DNA from: PKWO01 sp036384915
Lineage (GTDB): Bacteria > Pseudomonadota > Gammaproteobacteria > Burkholderiales > Burkholderiaceae_D
Length of the DNA stretch: 64,000 nt
Reading direction: 5' to 3'
NCBI GenBank assembly: GCA_036384915.1
Contig: DASVLJ010000062.1
Location: forward strand, 1 to 64,000
This document shows positions 1 to 7,407 of the stretch, piece after piece. A program made the translations under genes and the position numbers. Each line of letters starts with the position of its first letter. Position 1 is the first letter of the stretch. The notes under the pieces are model-generated. The model made no database searches, was not told the DNA's origin, and saw only the letters and a list, made by a program, of their open reading frames with translations.

Positions 1-1
1 G

Positions 2-292
2 TTCAAAATCTTCACCGACGTCAAGATCAGGGGCGTCAAATTCAAGAACAAGCATTTCCTGAATGGCTATCGAGACATAAACCCCGTTCCGGTACACCAG
101 GACGCAATTGTGGTTGAGTTGCGCCGTAGCGGGTCGCTGGCTGTCTCGGATTTGCTAAGTCGACTGACGCCTGACCGAATGGCGCAGGCTGCCATTATTC
201 CGACCATGTGGTGGATGGTGGGGCACGGCGAGCTGTGTGTTGATCTCAACAGCCCGCTCACCATGAGTGCGCAGATTGTGTTGCCAGCATGA
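2..292 (+). pseudogene. C-terminal part of a possible TnsA-like transposon endonuclease
   Basis: An open frame enters from the left edge and ends in TGA at 290-292, giving the last 96 residues of a protein whose start is outside the window. The tail is basic, then has a short helical region and ends in an ELCVDLNSPLT segment. This resembles the C-terminal winged-helix end of TnsA-family endonucleases of Tn7-like elements, but the catalytic domain is not visible, so the family call is tentative. The stop overlaps the next ATG by four bases (ATGA), the usual tnsA/tnsB arrangement. Whether the gene is intact upstream cannot be seen. Confidence 0.4.
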
Positions 293-495
293 AGAAGGTC
301 TTTAAACCCAAACCGGGGGTGATCGTTCGACAGACATATGTGGGGTCAGACTCGATTAATGACTTGCTCGGCCGCCGGCCCGCAAATCGGAAGTGCGGAG
401 AATTACTCTCGCAAGTCGAACAGGAGTCCCGCCATGGCCTACAAGATGCAACAGCGCGAAATCGCGCCAGGGAGGCGCGCAGCGCCAAGGTATAA
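289..495 (+). pseudogene. Truncated start of a possible TnsB-like transposase
   Basis: A 68-codon frame starts with ATG overlapping the preceding stop. Only the first 15-20 residues (basic, FKPKPGVIVR) look like the beginning of a TnsB/TniA-type transposase. After about position 335 the reading frame becomes unrelated, Arg/Ala-rich sequence. A normal TnsB has 600 or more residues, so this is a stub of a broken transposon or a chance extension. The break coincides with a GGGGTCAGACTCGATTAA sequence at 341-358. There is no sign that it is a functional gene. Confidence 0.3.
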
Positions 496-496
496 T
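491..496 (+). promoter_or_regulatory. Candidate -10 box before the J-domain gene
   Basis: A perfect TATAAT lies 40 bases upstream of the chosen ATG at 536. No good -35 box is seen 16-18 bases upstream (GC-rich, CAGGGAG region), so the promoter call is weak. Confidence 0.3.
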
Positions 497-535
497 CCCA
501 GACACCAATTCCGCGCCTTGTCGTCATTCATCGCC

Positions 536-1648
536 ATGCCCCTTTTCGACCATAAACCAGTCCCGACCGCCCACATCGCGCAAAGCGGCACTACCCCCCT
601 CAGCAAAGACCAGAAAACCTTCAACAGCCTGATCAACAAGATCGAGGCCGGCCGTGCCCGTTTGTCCGAATGGGAGGCAGCCTTGCCGGATTTCCGGCGG
701 CAATACGCGAGCGACCTTCTGCCGTTGGCGACGCAGTGCCTGGAGCTGCAGTCGCAACTCGTCCGGGCGCTGGATGCGGCCCACGGTGGGAAGGGAGTGA
801 CGAAAGGCGAGAAGCGCAAGCTGGCCGAGTTGATCACGGACCTGGCAGAGATGGTTCTGATGCAGCAGGATGACGAGGAGATCAAGGATATCTTCAACAA
901 GTACAGCGAGTCGGACTACGACGACGAAGAGGCCGCGAACCTGGAAGGGATGAAAGCCATGTTCAAGAGTGTGCTAGGCGTGGATCTCGGCGACGACGTG
1001 GACATGAGCTCACCCCACGAAGTCCTTCAGCGGGTCGAGAGCCAGTTCCTGGAGCAACAGGAGGCACACGCGGCGAAAGAGGCAACCCGCAAGAAGTCGC
1101 CCAAGGAGGAAGCGCGCTTGGCGCGTCAGGAGGCCGAGGAGAAGCAGTTGAGCCAGTCCGTCCGGGAGGTGTTCCGCAAACTGGCCAGCGCGCTGCACCC
1201 GGATCGGGAACTCGATCCCGAGGAAAAGACGCGCAAGACGGCGCTGATGCAGCGTGCCAACGAGGCGTACAAGAACGGCAATCTGCTGCAACTGTTGGAA
1301 CTGCAACTCGAACTGGAACACATCGATCAAGCGCACTTGGTGGCTATTCGGCCGGAACGGCTCAAGCACTACATCAAGATCCTGAAGGGGCAACTGAATG
1401 ATCTGAATCTGGAAATTGAACGCCTTGAAGACGAGATCAAGTTCGACTTCGATTTGTCCCCCTTCGATTCGCTCCATCCCAAGGCACTTCTGCCCATGCT
1501 GCGGAAAGATGTAAGAGATTGCCTCGAGCAGATCGCCGAGCTGCGCGAACAACTCGCTACCGCCGCCGATCCGAAACAACTCAAACTTTGGCTAAAAACG
1601 ATCGCGCGGCCGCGCCAGACATATCCGGACTTCGACATGCCGTTCTGA
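536..1648 (+). CDS. J-domain (DnaJ-like) coiled-coil protein of unknown role
   Basis: The product has 370 residues. Residues about 205-260 contain a J-domain-like helix pair with the diagnostic HPD tripeptide (His221-Asp223, in ALHPDRE), so it probably stimulates an Hsp70 ATPase. The flanks are rich in Glu, Lys, Arg and Leu with heptad-like spacing and probably form coiled coils. It lacks the Gly/Phe and zinc-finger regions of DnaJ. There is no signal peptide or membrane segment. The frame is open upstream to 338, but ATG 536 gives a Met-Pro-Leu-Phe start after a TATAAT at 491; no clear ribosome site precedes it. It sits next to transposon debris and may be accessory. No close named family is recognised. 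Confidence 0.6.
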   Translation: MPLFDHKPVPTAHIAQSGTTPLSKDQKTFNSLINKIEAGRARLSEWEAALPDFRRQYASDLLPLATQCLELQSQLVRALDAAHGGKGVTKGEKRKLAELITDLAEMVLMQQDDEEIKDIFNKYSESDYDDEEAANLEGMKAMFKSVLGVDLGDDVDMSSPHEVLQRVESQFLEQQEAHAAKEATRKKSPKEEARLARQEAEEKQLSQSVREVFRKLASALHPDRELDPEEKTRKTALMQRANEAYKNGNLLQLLELQLELEHIDQAHLVAIRPERLKHYIKILKGQLNDLNLEIERLEDEIKFDFDLSPFDSLHPKALLPMLRKDVRDCLEQIAELREQLATAADPKQLKLWLKTIARPRQTYPDFDMPF

Positions 1649-1834
1649 GCAGATGATGAAGCCGAATATTTGCATCACGCCCCGAGTGTAGGACATTTTG
1701 CGTCGTTACACTCTGTAGCAAACTCTTACAAACAACTACTATCCAAGTGCAATCCTAACTTCTACAGTGCAAGCATTCTTTGCGCTTCCGCAAATCGGGG
1801 CGTACAACTGCGCGATGGCATGGGAGGAGCGCAT

Positions 1835-3547
1835 ATGGATACCTTGCAGGCCGAAAGGCCCGTAGAGAAGGCGGGAGTTTTTCGCCCCTTGGCCGCCGGT
1901 ATTGCGGCGGCTGCGCTGCTGGACGCTTGCTCGGGAGGCGACAATTCTGCTCCGGCGAGCACGCCGGACAGCGCGATGCATGCCAGCCTGAAGGCGGCAG
2001 CCACCTCTATCTCCAGCACCGCCGCATCGCGCTTCCTGTCGCAAGCCGCTTTCGGCGGCAACGATACCGACATCGCTGCGGTGCAAGCCCAGGGCTATGC
2101 CGGCTGGCTGCAAGACCAGTTCACCACCGCGTCAGACCAGAATAACTGGGATTGGCTGATGGCCAATGGCTTCGATGTCGCGGCCAATCTCAATGCCGCC
2201 AGCGGCATCGATGCGACGCTGTGGCGCAAGCTGATGGCATCAAAGGACAAGCTGCGCCAGCGTGTTGCCCTGGCTTTGAGCGAGATTTTCGTCGTGTCGG
2301 TGGTCGACTTGCATTCGCATTGGAAGAGCTTCGCCGCCGCGGCTTACATGGATATGCTGGCGGCAAATGCTTTCGGCAATTTCCGCACGCTGCTGCAAGC
2401 CGTCACTTTGTCGCCAGCCATGGGTTGTTATCTCGGCACGCGCGGCAATGAAAAGGAAAACCCGGCGACCGGGCGCGAGGCCGACGAGAACTATGCGCGC
2501 GAGGTGATGCAGCTATTTACCATAGGACTGTACCAGCTCAATAACGACGGCAGCCAGATATTGGATGGCGGCGGCAACCCGGTTCCGACCTACAATGCGA
2601 CGACGGTCACGCAACTGGCGCAGGTTTTCACGGGCTGGAACTTCGACGGTTATACACAGAGCGCGCCGAATTATCTGCAGGTGCCGATGACGCTCAACCC
2701 GGCCCAGCATTCGACGTCGGCCAAGCCCTTCCTCGGTGCCAGCGTGCCTGCCGGCACCGACGGCAATACCGCATTGAAGATCGCGCTGGATGCGCTGTTC
2801 AATCATCCCAACGTGCCGGCTTTCTTCGGCAAGCAATTGATCCAGAAGTTCGTCACCAGCAATCCGAGCCCTGCATACATCGGCCGCGTTGCCGCGGCCT
2901 TCATCAGCGGCACGGGCAGCGCGGCCGGCGTGCGCGGGGACATGAAATCTGTTATCTCCGCCGTGCTGCTCGACCCGGAAGCGCAGACGGCGCCGGGCGC
3001 GACGAACCCCGCGGCAGGCAAGGTGCGCGAACCGATTCTGCGGCTGGCCCAATGGGCGCGCACCTTCAACGCGCGTTCGCCCAGCGGACAATGGGCCGTT
3101 GGCGATACCTCGAGCAGTTCCTATCGGCTGGGGCAGAGCCCTTTACGTTCGCCTACCGTATTCAATTTCTTCAGCCCGGGCTTTGTGCCGCCCAACAATG
3201 TGCTCGGTAATCCGTCATTGGTCGCACCGGAATTGCAGATCGTGACCGAGTCCACCGTTATCGGCTACGTCAATTTCATGCAGCAGGTTGTCGCGGGACA
3301 GTTGGCCGACATCACCCCGGATTATTCGAACGAACTGGCGCTGGCGTCGAACCCGGCCGCCTTGGTCGCGCGGTTGAATACGCTGCTCGCAGCCGGCCAG
3401 CTGTCGAGCGCTACGACGACGGCAATACAGAACGCGATCGGCAGCATTTCATTGTCCGGCGCCAATGCCGCCAGCGGCGCAAGCAATCGCGTGAAGGCGG
3501 CGGTGCTGCTGGTGATGAGCACCCCCGAATATCTGGTCCAGAAGTAG
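1835..3547 (+). CDS. DUF1800 family secreted lipoprotein-like protein
   Basis: The product has 570 residues and belongs to the DUF1800 family: motifs RFLSQAAFGG, REVMQLFTIGLYQLN and SPTVFNFFSPGF, and a C-terminal LLVMSTPEYLVQK. The N-terminus has a hydrophobic stretch ending in LLDAC, which could be a lipoprotein signal although the n-region is long. ATG 1835 was chosen because GGAGGA lies about 8 bases upstream; the frame is open to 1670. DUF1800 genes are regularly paired with DUF1501 genes, as here with 9 bases between them. The molecular function of the pair is not established. The 186 bases between the J-domain gene and this start hold no other convincing gene. Confidence 0.85.
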   Translation: MDTLQAERPVEKAGVFRPLAAGIAAAALLDACSGGDNSAPASTPDSAMHASLKAAATSISSTAASRFLSQAAFGGNDTDIAAVQAQGYAGWLQDQFTTASDQNNWDWLMANGFDVAANLNAASGIDATLWRKLMASKDKLRQRVALALSEIFVVSVVDLHSHWKSFAAAAYMDMLAANAFGNFRTLLQAVTLSPAMGCYLGTRGNEKENPATGREADENYAREVMQLFTIGLYQLNNDGSQILDGGGNPVPTYNATTVTQLAQVFTGWNFDGYTQSAPNYLQVPMTLNPAQHSTSAKPFLGASVPAGTDGNTALKIALDALFNHPNVPAFFGKQLIQKFVTSNPSPAYIGRVAAAFISGTGSAAGVRGDMKSVISAVLLDPEAQTAPGATNPAAGKVREPILRLAQWARTFNARSPSGQWAVGDTSSSSYRLGQSPLRSPTVFNFFSPGFVPPNNVLGNPSLVAPELQIVTESTVIGYVNFMQQVVAGQLADITPDYSNELALASNPAALVARLNTLLAAGQLSSATTTAIQNAIGSISLSGANAASGASNRVKAAVLLVMSTPEYLVQK

Positions 3548-3556
3548 GAGCGCACC

Positions 3557-4942
3557 ATGAGCCTGAACAAGATCACGCGCCGTGAATTTCTGCGCAAGTC
3601 CGCGCTGCTCTCCGCCGCGCTGGGTACGGCGGGCCCCTTGGCGCTCAACATGGCGGTGATGGGTGAGGCCGCAGCGCAAACGGCGTCGGACTACAAGGCC
3701 CTGGTTTGCATCTTCCTCGTCGGCGGCAACGACTACGGCAACACGCTGATTCCCTATGACCCGACCAATTACAACGCCTATGCGCAAATCCGCGGCCAGA
3801 TCGCCTATCGGCAAAGCGCGCTCGCCGGCACCGTATTGCGTCCCAAGCTCGCCTTGCCCGATGCGCGGCAAATGGCGCTTGCGCCCGAGCTTGCGCCGCT
3901 CGGCGCGCTGTTCAACGCGGGCAAGCTGGGCGTCTTGCTCAACATCGGGCCGCTGCTGCAGCCGACCACGCTGGCGCAGTACAACGCCAATAGCGTACCC
4001 CTGCCGCCCAAGCTGTTTTCCCATATCGACCAGCAAACCTATTGGCAGTCCTTGAGCCAGCAAGCCGGCGCCGACGGGTGGGGCGGTCGCATCGGCGACC
4101 TGATGTTGTCCGGCAACGGCGGATCGATGTTCACCGGCATATCGGTCAACGGCAATGCCTTGCTCTTGAGCGGCGCGAACGAGGCGCAATTCGACATTGC
4201 CGCCACCGGCACGGTCAATTTGCGTGAAACCGGCCAGCCGCTGTTCGGGTCAAGCGCTTGCTCGCAGGCGCTGGTTTCCCTGACCACCCAAAGCCGGGCC
4301 AACGTGCTGGAAAACGCCCTCACGCGCATGATGCAGCGAAGTATCGCGGGCAATCAGCAAATCACCTCGGCGCTGAAAGGCGTGCCGGCGCTGACGACCG
4401 CCTTCGATCTCACCAACACGCTCGCCGCGCAATTGCAAATGGTGGCCAAATTGATCGCCGCGCGCTCCGCCCTCGGCGTCAAGCGCCAGGTGTTTTTCGT
4501 CTCGCTCGGCGGATTCGATACCCACACCAATCTCAACGAGGTGCATCCGGGTTTGCTCAGCAAGCTGGCCGGCGCCATGAACAGTTTTTATAACGCCACC
4601 GTGGAACTCGGTGTGGCGAACCAGGTGGCGAGCTTTACCGCGTCCGAATTCGGCCGCACCTTGTCGCCCAACGGGGACGGCAGCGACCACGGCTGGGGCA
4701 GCCACCACTTCGTGATGGGCGGTGCGATACAAGGGCAGAACTTCTACGGGAGTCTGCCCGCCACTGCCGTCAACGGTCCGGACGACGTGGGGCAGGGGCG
4801 TCTGTTGCCGAGCACGGCGATCGATCAATTGGCTGCGCCGCTGGCAAGCTGGTTCGGCGTCAGCGGTGCCGAGATGGCGACCGTATTGCCCAATGGCGGC
4901 AAGTTCAACCTGAACGCGCTCAATCTGTTTTCGCCGGCGTAG
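3557..4942 (+). CDS. DUF1501 family Tat-exported protein
   Basis: The product has 461 residues. The N-terminus has a twin-arginine signal (RREFLRK followed by a hydrophobic stretch ending at AAAQ), so it is probably exported folded. The body carries DUF1501 motifs (LVCIFLVGGNDYGNTLIPYD, SLGGFDTHTNL, SEFGRTLSPNGDGSDHGWGSHHFVMG); this fold is related to alkaline-phosphatase/sulfatase-like enzymes and keeps several Asp and His residues that could bind metal. It lies 9 bases after the DUF1800 gene and is almost certainly co-transcribed. Substrate unknown. GCACC precedes the ATG but no strong ribosome site is visible. Confidence 0.85.
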   Translation: MSLNKITRREFLRKSALLSAALGTAGPLALNMAVMGEAAAQTASDYKALVCIFLVGGNDYGNTLIPYDPTNYNAYAQIRGQIAYRQSALAGTVLRPKLALPDARQMALAPELAPLGALFNAGKLGVLLNIGPLLQPTTLAQYNANSVPLPPKLFSHIDQQTYWQSLSQQAGADGWGGRIGDLMLSGNGGSMFTGISVNGNALLLSGANEAQFDIAATGTVNLRETGQPLFGSSACSQALVSLTTQSRANVLENALTRMMQRSIAGNQQITSALKGVPALTTAFDLTNTLAAQLQMVAKLIAARSALGVKRQVFFVSLGGFDTHTNLNEVHPGLLSKLAGAMNSFYNATVELGVANQVASFTASEFGRTLSPNGDGSDHGWGSHHFVMGGAIQGQNFYGSLPATAVNGPDDVGQGRLLPSTAIDQLAAPLASWFGVSGAEMATVLPNGGKFNLNALNLFSPA

Positions 4943-4981
4943 CGCCGGGCAAAACGCTTGAGGCGATAACCGGTAAGATGC

Positions 4982-5002
4982 TGGCTATGCTCGGCATAGC
5001 CA
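4982..5002. other. Perfect 9-bp hairpin in the leader of the FMN reductase gene
   Basis: TGGCTATGC-TCG-GCATAGCCA forms a 9-bp stem with a 3-base loop, 40 bases after the DUF1501 stop and 21 bases before the next ATG. There is no T-tract, so it is not a standard terminator. It may be an operator or an RNA processing/stability element. Confidence 0.4.
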
Positions 5003-5023
5003 CATCGAGAAAGGGAGATCGCC

Positions 5024-5599
5024 ATGACTGTAAAAATTCTCGCCATGAGCGGCAGTTCGCGCCGCGATTCGTTCAATCAAAAGCTGTTGCACACAGCCAT
5101 CGAAGGCGCGCGCGAGGCCGGGGCGGAAGTCACGGTTATCCGCCTTGCCGATTTCGCGCTGCCGCTCTATGACGGCGACCTGGAAGCCGCGTCCGGCCTG
5201 CCTGCCGGCGCGAAGACGCTGCAGCAGATGCTGGCCGGGCATCAGGCGCTATTGATCGCCAGCCCGGAATACAACGGCGGCTATACGGCGCTGCTGAAGA
5301 ACTCGCTCGACTGGATCAGCCGGCCGGGCGAAGACGGCAAGTCCGGTGTGGCGCTGTTCAGCGGCAAGGTTGCCGCCGTGGTGTCGGCGTCGCCGGGGCA
5401 GTTGGGCGGGGTGCGTTCCCAGGTCGGCATCCGTGCGGTGCTGGAAAAGCTGGGCATGCTCGTGATCCCGGAATCGATTGCACTCGGTGCTGCGCATACG
5501 GCGTTTGACGAAGCCGGCTTGCTAAAAGACCAAAAGTTGCAGCACGTGGTCAAGTCCGTAGGCGCCACTCTATATCGCACAGCGTCACGCATGGCGTAA
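5024..5599 (+). CDS. NAD(P)H-dependent FMN reductase
   Basis: The product has 191 residues with the flavodoxin-like fold of the NADPH-dependent FMN reductase family (ArsH/SsuE/YieF relatives): N-terminal KILAMSGSSRRDSFNQKLL for phosphate binding of FMN and SPEYNGGYTALLKNSLDWISRP, the family hallmark. It probably reduces quinones, chromate or free flavin with NAD(P)H in the cytosol; the true substrate cannot be told. The start is supported by AAGGGAGA seven bases upstream of ATG. It appears to be a single-gene unit. Confidence 0.85.
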   Translation: MTVKILAMSGSSRRDSFNQKLLHTAIEGAREAGAEVTVIRLADFALPLYDGDLEAASGLPAGAKTLQQMLAGHQALLIASPEYNGGYTALLKNSLDWISRPGEDGKSGVALFSGKVAAVVSASPGQLGGVRSQVGIRAVLEKLGMLVIPESIALGAAHTAFDEAGLLKDQKLQHVVKSVGATLYRTASRMA

Positions 5600-5655
5600 G
5601 GCGGGCGGCAGAGCAACTGGCCTGCCGCTTCATTGCTTTTGATAACAGCCAGCCG

Positions 5656-5671
5656 GCCAGCCCGGGCTGGC
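5656..5671. other. 16-bp perfect palindrome at the 3' end of ubiK
   Basis: GCCAGCCC/GGGCTGGC lies directly beyond the ubiK stop on the minus strand, between two convergent genes. It could fold as a hairpin and stop transcription, but no T-tract follows on either strand. Confidence 0.35.
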
Positions 5672-5917
5672 TTACTTCTTCAATTGCGCTTCCAGTTCTG
5701 CGACGCGCGCCTCCAGCGCTTCAAGCTTCTCGCGCGTCTTGGCCAACACTTGCATCTGGATGTCGAATTCTTCCCGAGTGACCAGGTCCAGCTTGGACAG
5801 ACCCTGGGTCAGCATGGCCTTGACATTCTTTTCGATGTCCTTGGCCGGGGAGTTTTCCAGCGCTTCGGTGATCTTGGCCTGAAAGTCGTCAAAAAAATTG
5901 GCTTTTTGCATGGTCAT
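5672..5917 (-). CDS. ubiK: Ubiquinone biosynthesis accessory factor UbiK (BMFP domain)
   Basis: The product has 81 residues: an amphipathic N-terminal part (FFDDFQAKITEALENSPAKDIEKNVKAMLTQ) and a C-terminal coiled coil (TREKLEALEARVAELEAQL), matching the UbiK/YqiC family in order and length. UbiK binds UbiJ and lipids and assists the late hydroxylation steps of ubiquinone synthesis. Two starts are possible, ATG 5917 and ATG 5911; AGGAA upstream gives better spacing to 5911, a difference of two residues. It is divergent from the nitrogen-regulated operon, so its promoter lies close to the NtrC boxes. Confidence 0.85.
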   Translation of the reverse strand: MTMQKANFFDDFQAKITEALENSPAKDIEKNVKAMLTQGLSKLDLVTREEFDIQMQVLAKTREKLEALEARVAELEAQLKK

Positions 5918-5939
5918 TTCCTGATTGAAGAACTATTTT

Positions 5940-5985
5940 GCACCAATCGGGCGCGCATTCGATTTGTCGCGCACACAAATGGTGC
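5940..5985 (+). promoter_or_regulatory. Two NtrC-type binding sites
   Basis: Site A at 5940-5954 reads GCAC-N7-GCGC (7 of 8 matches to the NtrC consensus GCAC-N7-GTGC). Site B at 5971-5985 is a perfect GCAC-ACAAATG-GTGC. Their centres are 31 bp apart, three helical turns, as in the E. coli glnA enhancer. They lie upstream of a sigma-54-like promoter and of the nlmA-glnK-amtB operon, whose NtrC control is known in Herbaspirillum. Confidence 0.7.
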
Positions 5986-6020
5986 AATTTGTAACTGGTA
6001 TGTTTTGCTCGTGCACATTT

Positions 6021-6051
6021 ACACCAAAGTGGTGCTGGCATGCCTTGTGCT
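6021..6051 (+). promoter_or_regulatory. Sigma-54 promoter with an adjoining third NtrC half-match
   Basis: TGGCATGCCTTGTGCT at 6036-6051 has the invariant GG-N10-GC of sigma-54 promoters and matches TGGCACG-N4-TTGCW at most fixed positions. Directly upstream, 6021-6035 reads ACAC-N7-GTGC, a weaker NtrC site. With a start near 6062 the two strong NtrC sites lie at about -84 and -115. The leader to the first gene would be about 250 bases and holds no convincing gene. An alternative GG-N10-GC at 6161-6176 is a poorer match. Confidence 0.55.
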
Positions 6052-6315
6052 ATCGCTGTTGGGTGAAGTCAAAAACGTCATCGAGTTCACTCGAGAATCC
6101 TTCGGAGAGCCTCGCAAAATGGGTGCTTTTCGTCTATGCATTACTCAACTTGTCTTGTACTGGTATTACCAATGCTCGGTATATGACATAACTGGTATTG
6201 GTCCAAGTTGCGTCGGTCTCGCACAAGGTCGCTCTCGGGCGCTCCATCGTCGTGCATGCTCGTTTCAGCTTGGTCGAGTGCATTAATGTTTTCACAATAA
6301 CATTCCGAGGGCCAT

Positions 6316-7047
6316 ATGAAGAAAATTATTCTCGCAACAGCATTGGTGTCTGTTTTTTCTGCGGGTAGCGCTTTCGCTGAAGAAAGCAAGCCGGACAATG
6401 AAATCAGCTTCAACGCCTCCATCGTATCCGATTATCGTTACCGCGGCATCTCCCAGAGCCGCCTTGACCCCGCCTTGCAGGGCGGCGCCGACTATACCAA
6501 CAACCCCACGGGCCTGTATGCGGGCACCTGGCTCTCGACCATCAAATGGATCAGCGATGCGGGCGGCAGCGGCGACGTGGAATGGGACGTCTACGCCGGC
6601 AAACGCGGCGAGATCGTCAAGGATGTTTCCTACGACGTCGGCGTTCTTTCCTATATCTACCCCTCCAACGGCCTCAGTACCAGCGCCAACACGACTGAAA
6701 TCTATGCCCAGCTCGGCTATGGCCCGGTTTATGCTAAGTATTCCTATGCAGTAACGAACCTGTTCGGCACCGCCGATAGCAAGGGTAGCGGGTACCTCGA
6801 TATCGGCGGCAATTTCGATGTGGCGGACGGCTTCACGATCAACGTCCACGCCGGGCACCAGACGGTCTCGAATTCGTCGAATTTGAGCTACACGGACTGG
6901 AAGGTCGGCGTGACCAAGGACTTCGGTGTCGTGACCGGTGCGCTGGCCGTGATCGGAACGAACACCAGCAGTTACGTCGGCCCCGCACCGGATTTCAAGA
7001 ATTTGGGAAAGACATCCCTGGTTTTGTCCGTTAGTAAGACTTTTTAA
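6316..7047 (+). CDS. nlmA: NlmA-like outer-membrane porin-like protein (TorF/gcw_chp family)
   Basis: The product has 243 residues with a Sec signal peptide (residues 1-22, ending SAFAEE) and alternating beta-strand sequence, including the family hallmark FNASIVSDYRYRGISQSRLDPALQGGADY near the mature N-terminus, and a C-terminal Phe typical of beta-barrels. This family (TIGR02001/TorF) is predicted to form an outer-membrane channel. Its position as first gene before glnK and amtB is the nlmA-glnK-amtB order of Herbaspirillum seropedicae, where the operon is induced under nitrogen limitation. A role in passage of ammonium or other nitrogen compounds through the outer membrane is inference. Confidence 0.8.
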   Translation: MKKIILATALVSVFSAGSAFAEESKPDNEISFNASIVSDYRYRGISQSRLDPALQGGADYTNNPTGLYAGTWLSTIKWISDAGGSGDVEWDVYAGKRGEIVKDVSYDVGVLSYIYPSNGLSTSANTTEIYAQLGYGPVYAKYSYAVTNLFGTADSKGSGYLDIGGNFDVADGFTINVHAGHQTVSNSSNLSYTDWKVGVTKDFGVVTGALAVIGTNTSSYVGPAPDFKNLGKTSLVLSVSKTF

Positions 7048-7058
7048 CTGAGGTTAGT

Positions 7059-7397
7059 ATGAAACTGATAACTGCGATCATCAAGCCATTCAAACTGGAC
7101 GAGGTTCGCGAGGCCTTGTCGCAGATCGGGGTGCAGGGGATCACCGTCACCGAAGTCAAGGGTTTCGGCCGTCAGAAAGGCCATACCGAGCTGTATCGCG
7201 GCGCCGAGTACGTGGTCGATTTCCTGCCCAAGACCAAGATCGAGGCTGCTGTCGACGATGCGATCGTCGAGCGCGCCATCGAGGCCATCGAGACTTCCGC
7301 GCGTACCGGCAAGATCGGCGACGGGAAGATTTTCGTCTACGACCTGCAGCAGGTCGTACGTATTCGCACCGGGGAAACCGGCAACGATGCACTCTAA
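7059..7397 (+). CDS. glnK: Nitrogen regulatory protein P-II
   Basis: The product has 112 residues, the full length of P-II proteins. Tyr51 sits in the T-loop motif YRGAEYVVDFLPK and is the expected uridylylation site; the B-loop TGKIGDGKIFVY and C-terminal IRTGETGNDAL are intact. It senses 2-oxoglutarate and ATP/ADP and blocks AmtB when nitrogen is plentiful. It is 11 bases from nlmA and 10 bases from amtB. The linkage to amtB makes glnK the better name than glnB. Confidence 0.95.
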   Translation: MKLITAIIKPFKLDEVREALSQIGVQGITVTEVKGFGRQKGHTELYRGAEYVVDFLPKTKIEAAVDDAIVERAIEAIETSARTGKIGDGKIFVYDLQQVVRIRTGETGNDAL

Positions 7398-7407
7398 GGG
7401 AGAAGAC

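Noticed and set aside
338..535. N-terminal extension of the J-domain protein back to 338
   Set aside because: The added 66 residues are Arg/Ser-rich, overlap the transposon stub and precede the TATAAT at 491.
6161..6176. Second GG-N10-GC as the main sigma-54 promoter
   Set aside because: Outside the invariant dinucleotides it matches poorly, and the NtrC sites would be 160-240 bases upstream; kept only as an alternative.
5925..6191. Small open frame in the nlmA leader
   Set aside because: It runs through the NtrC sites and the sigma-54 promoter and has no ribosome site or protein-like pattern.
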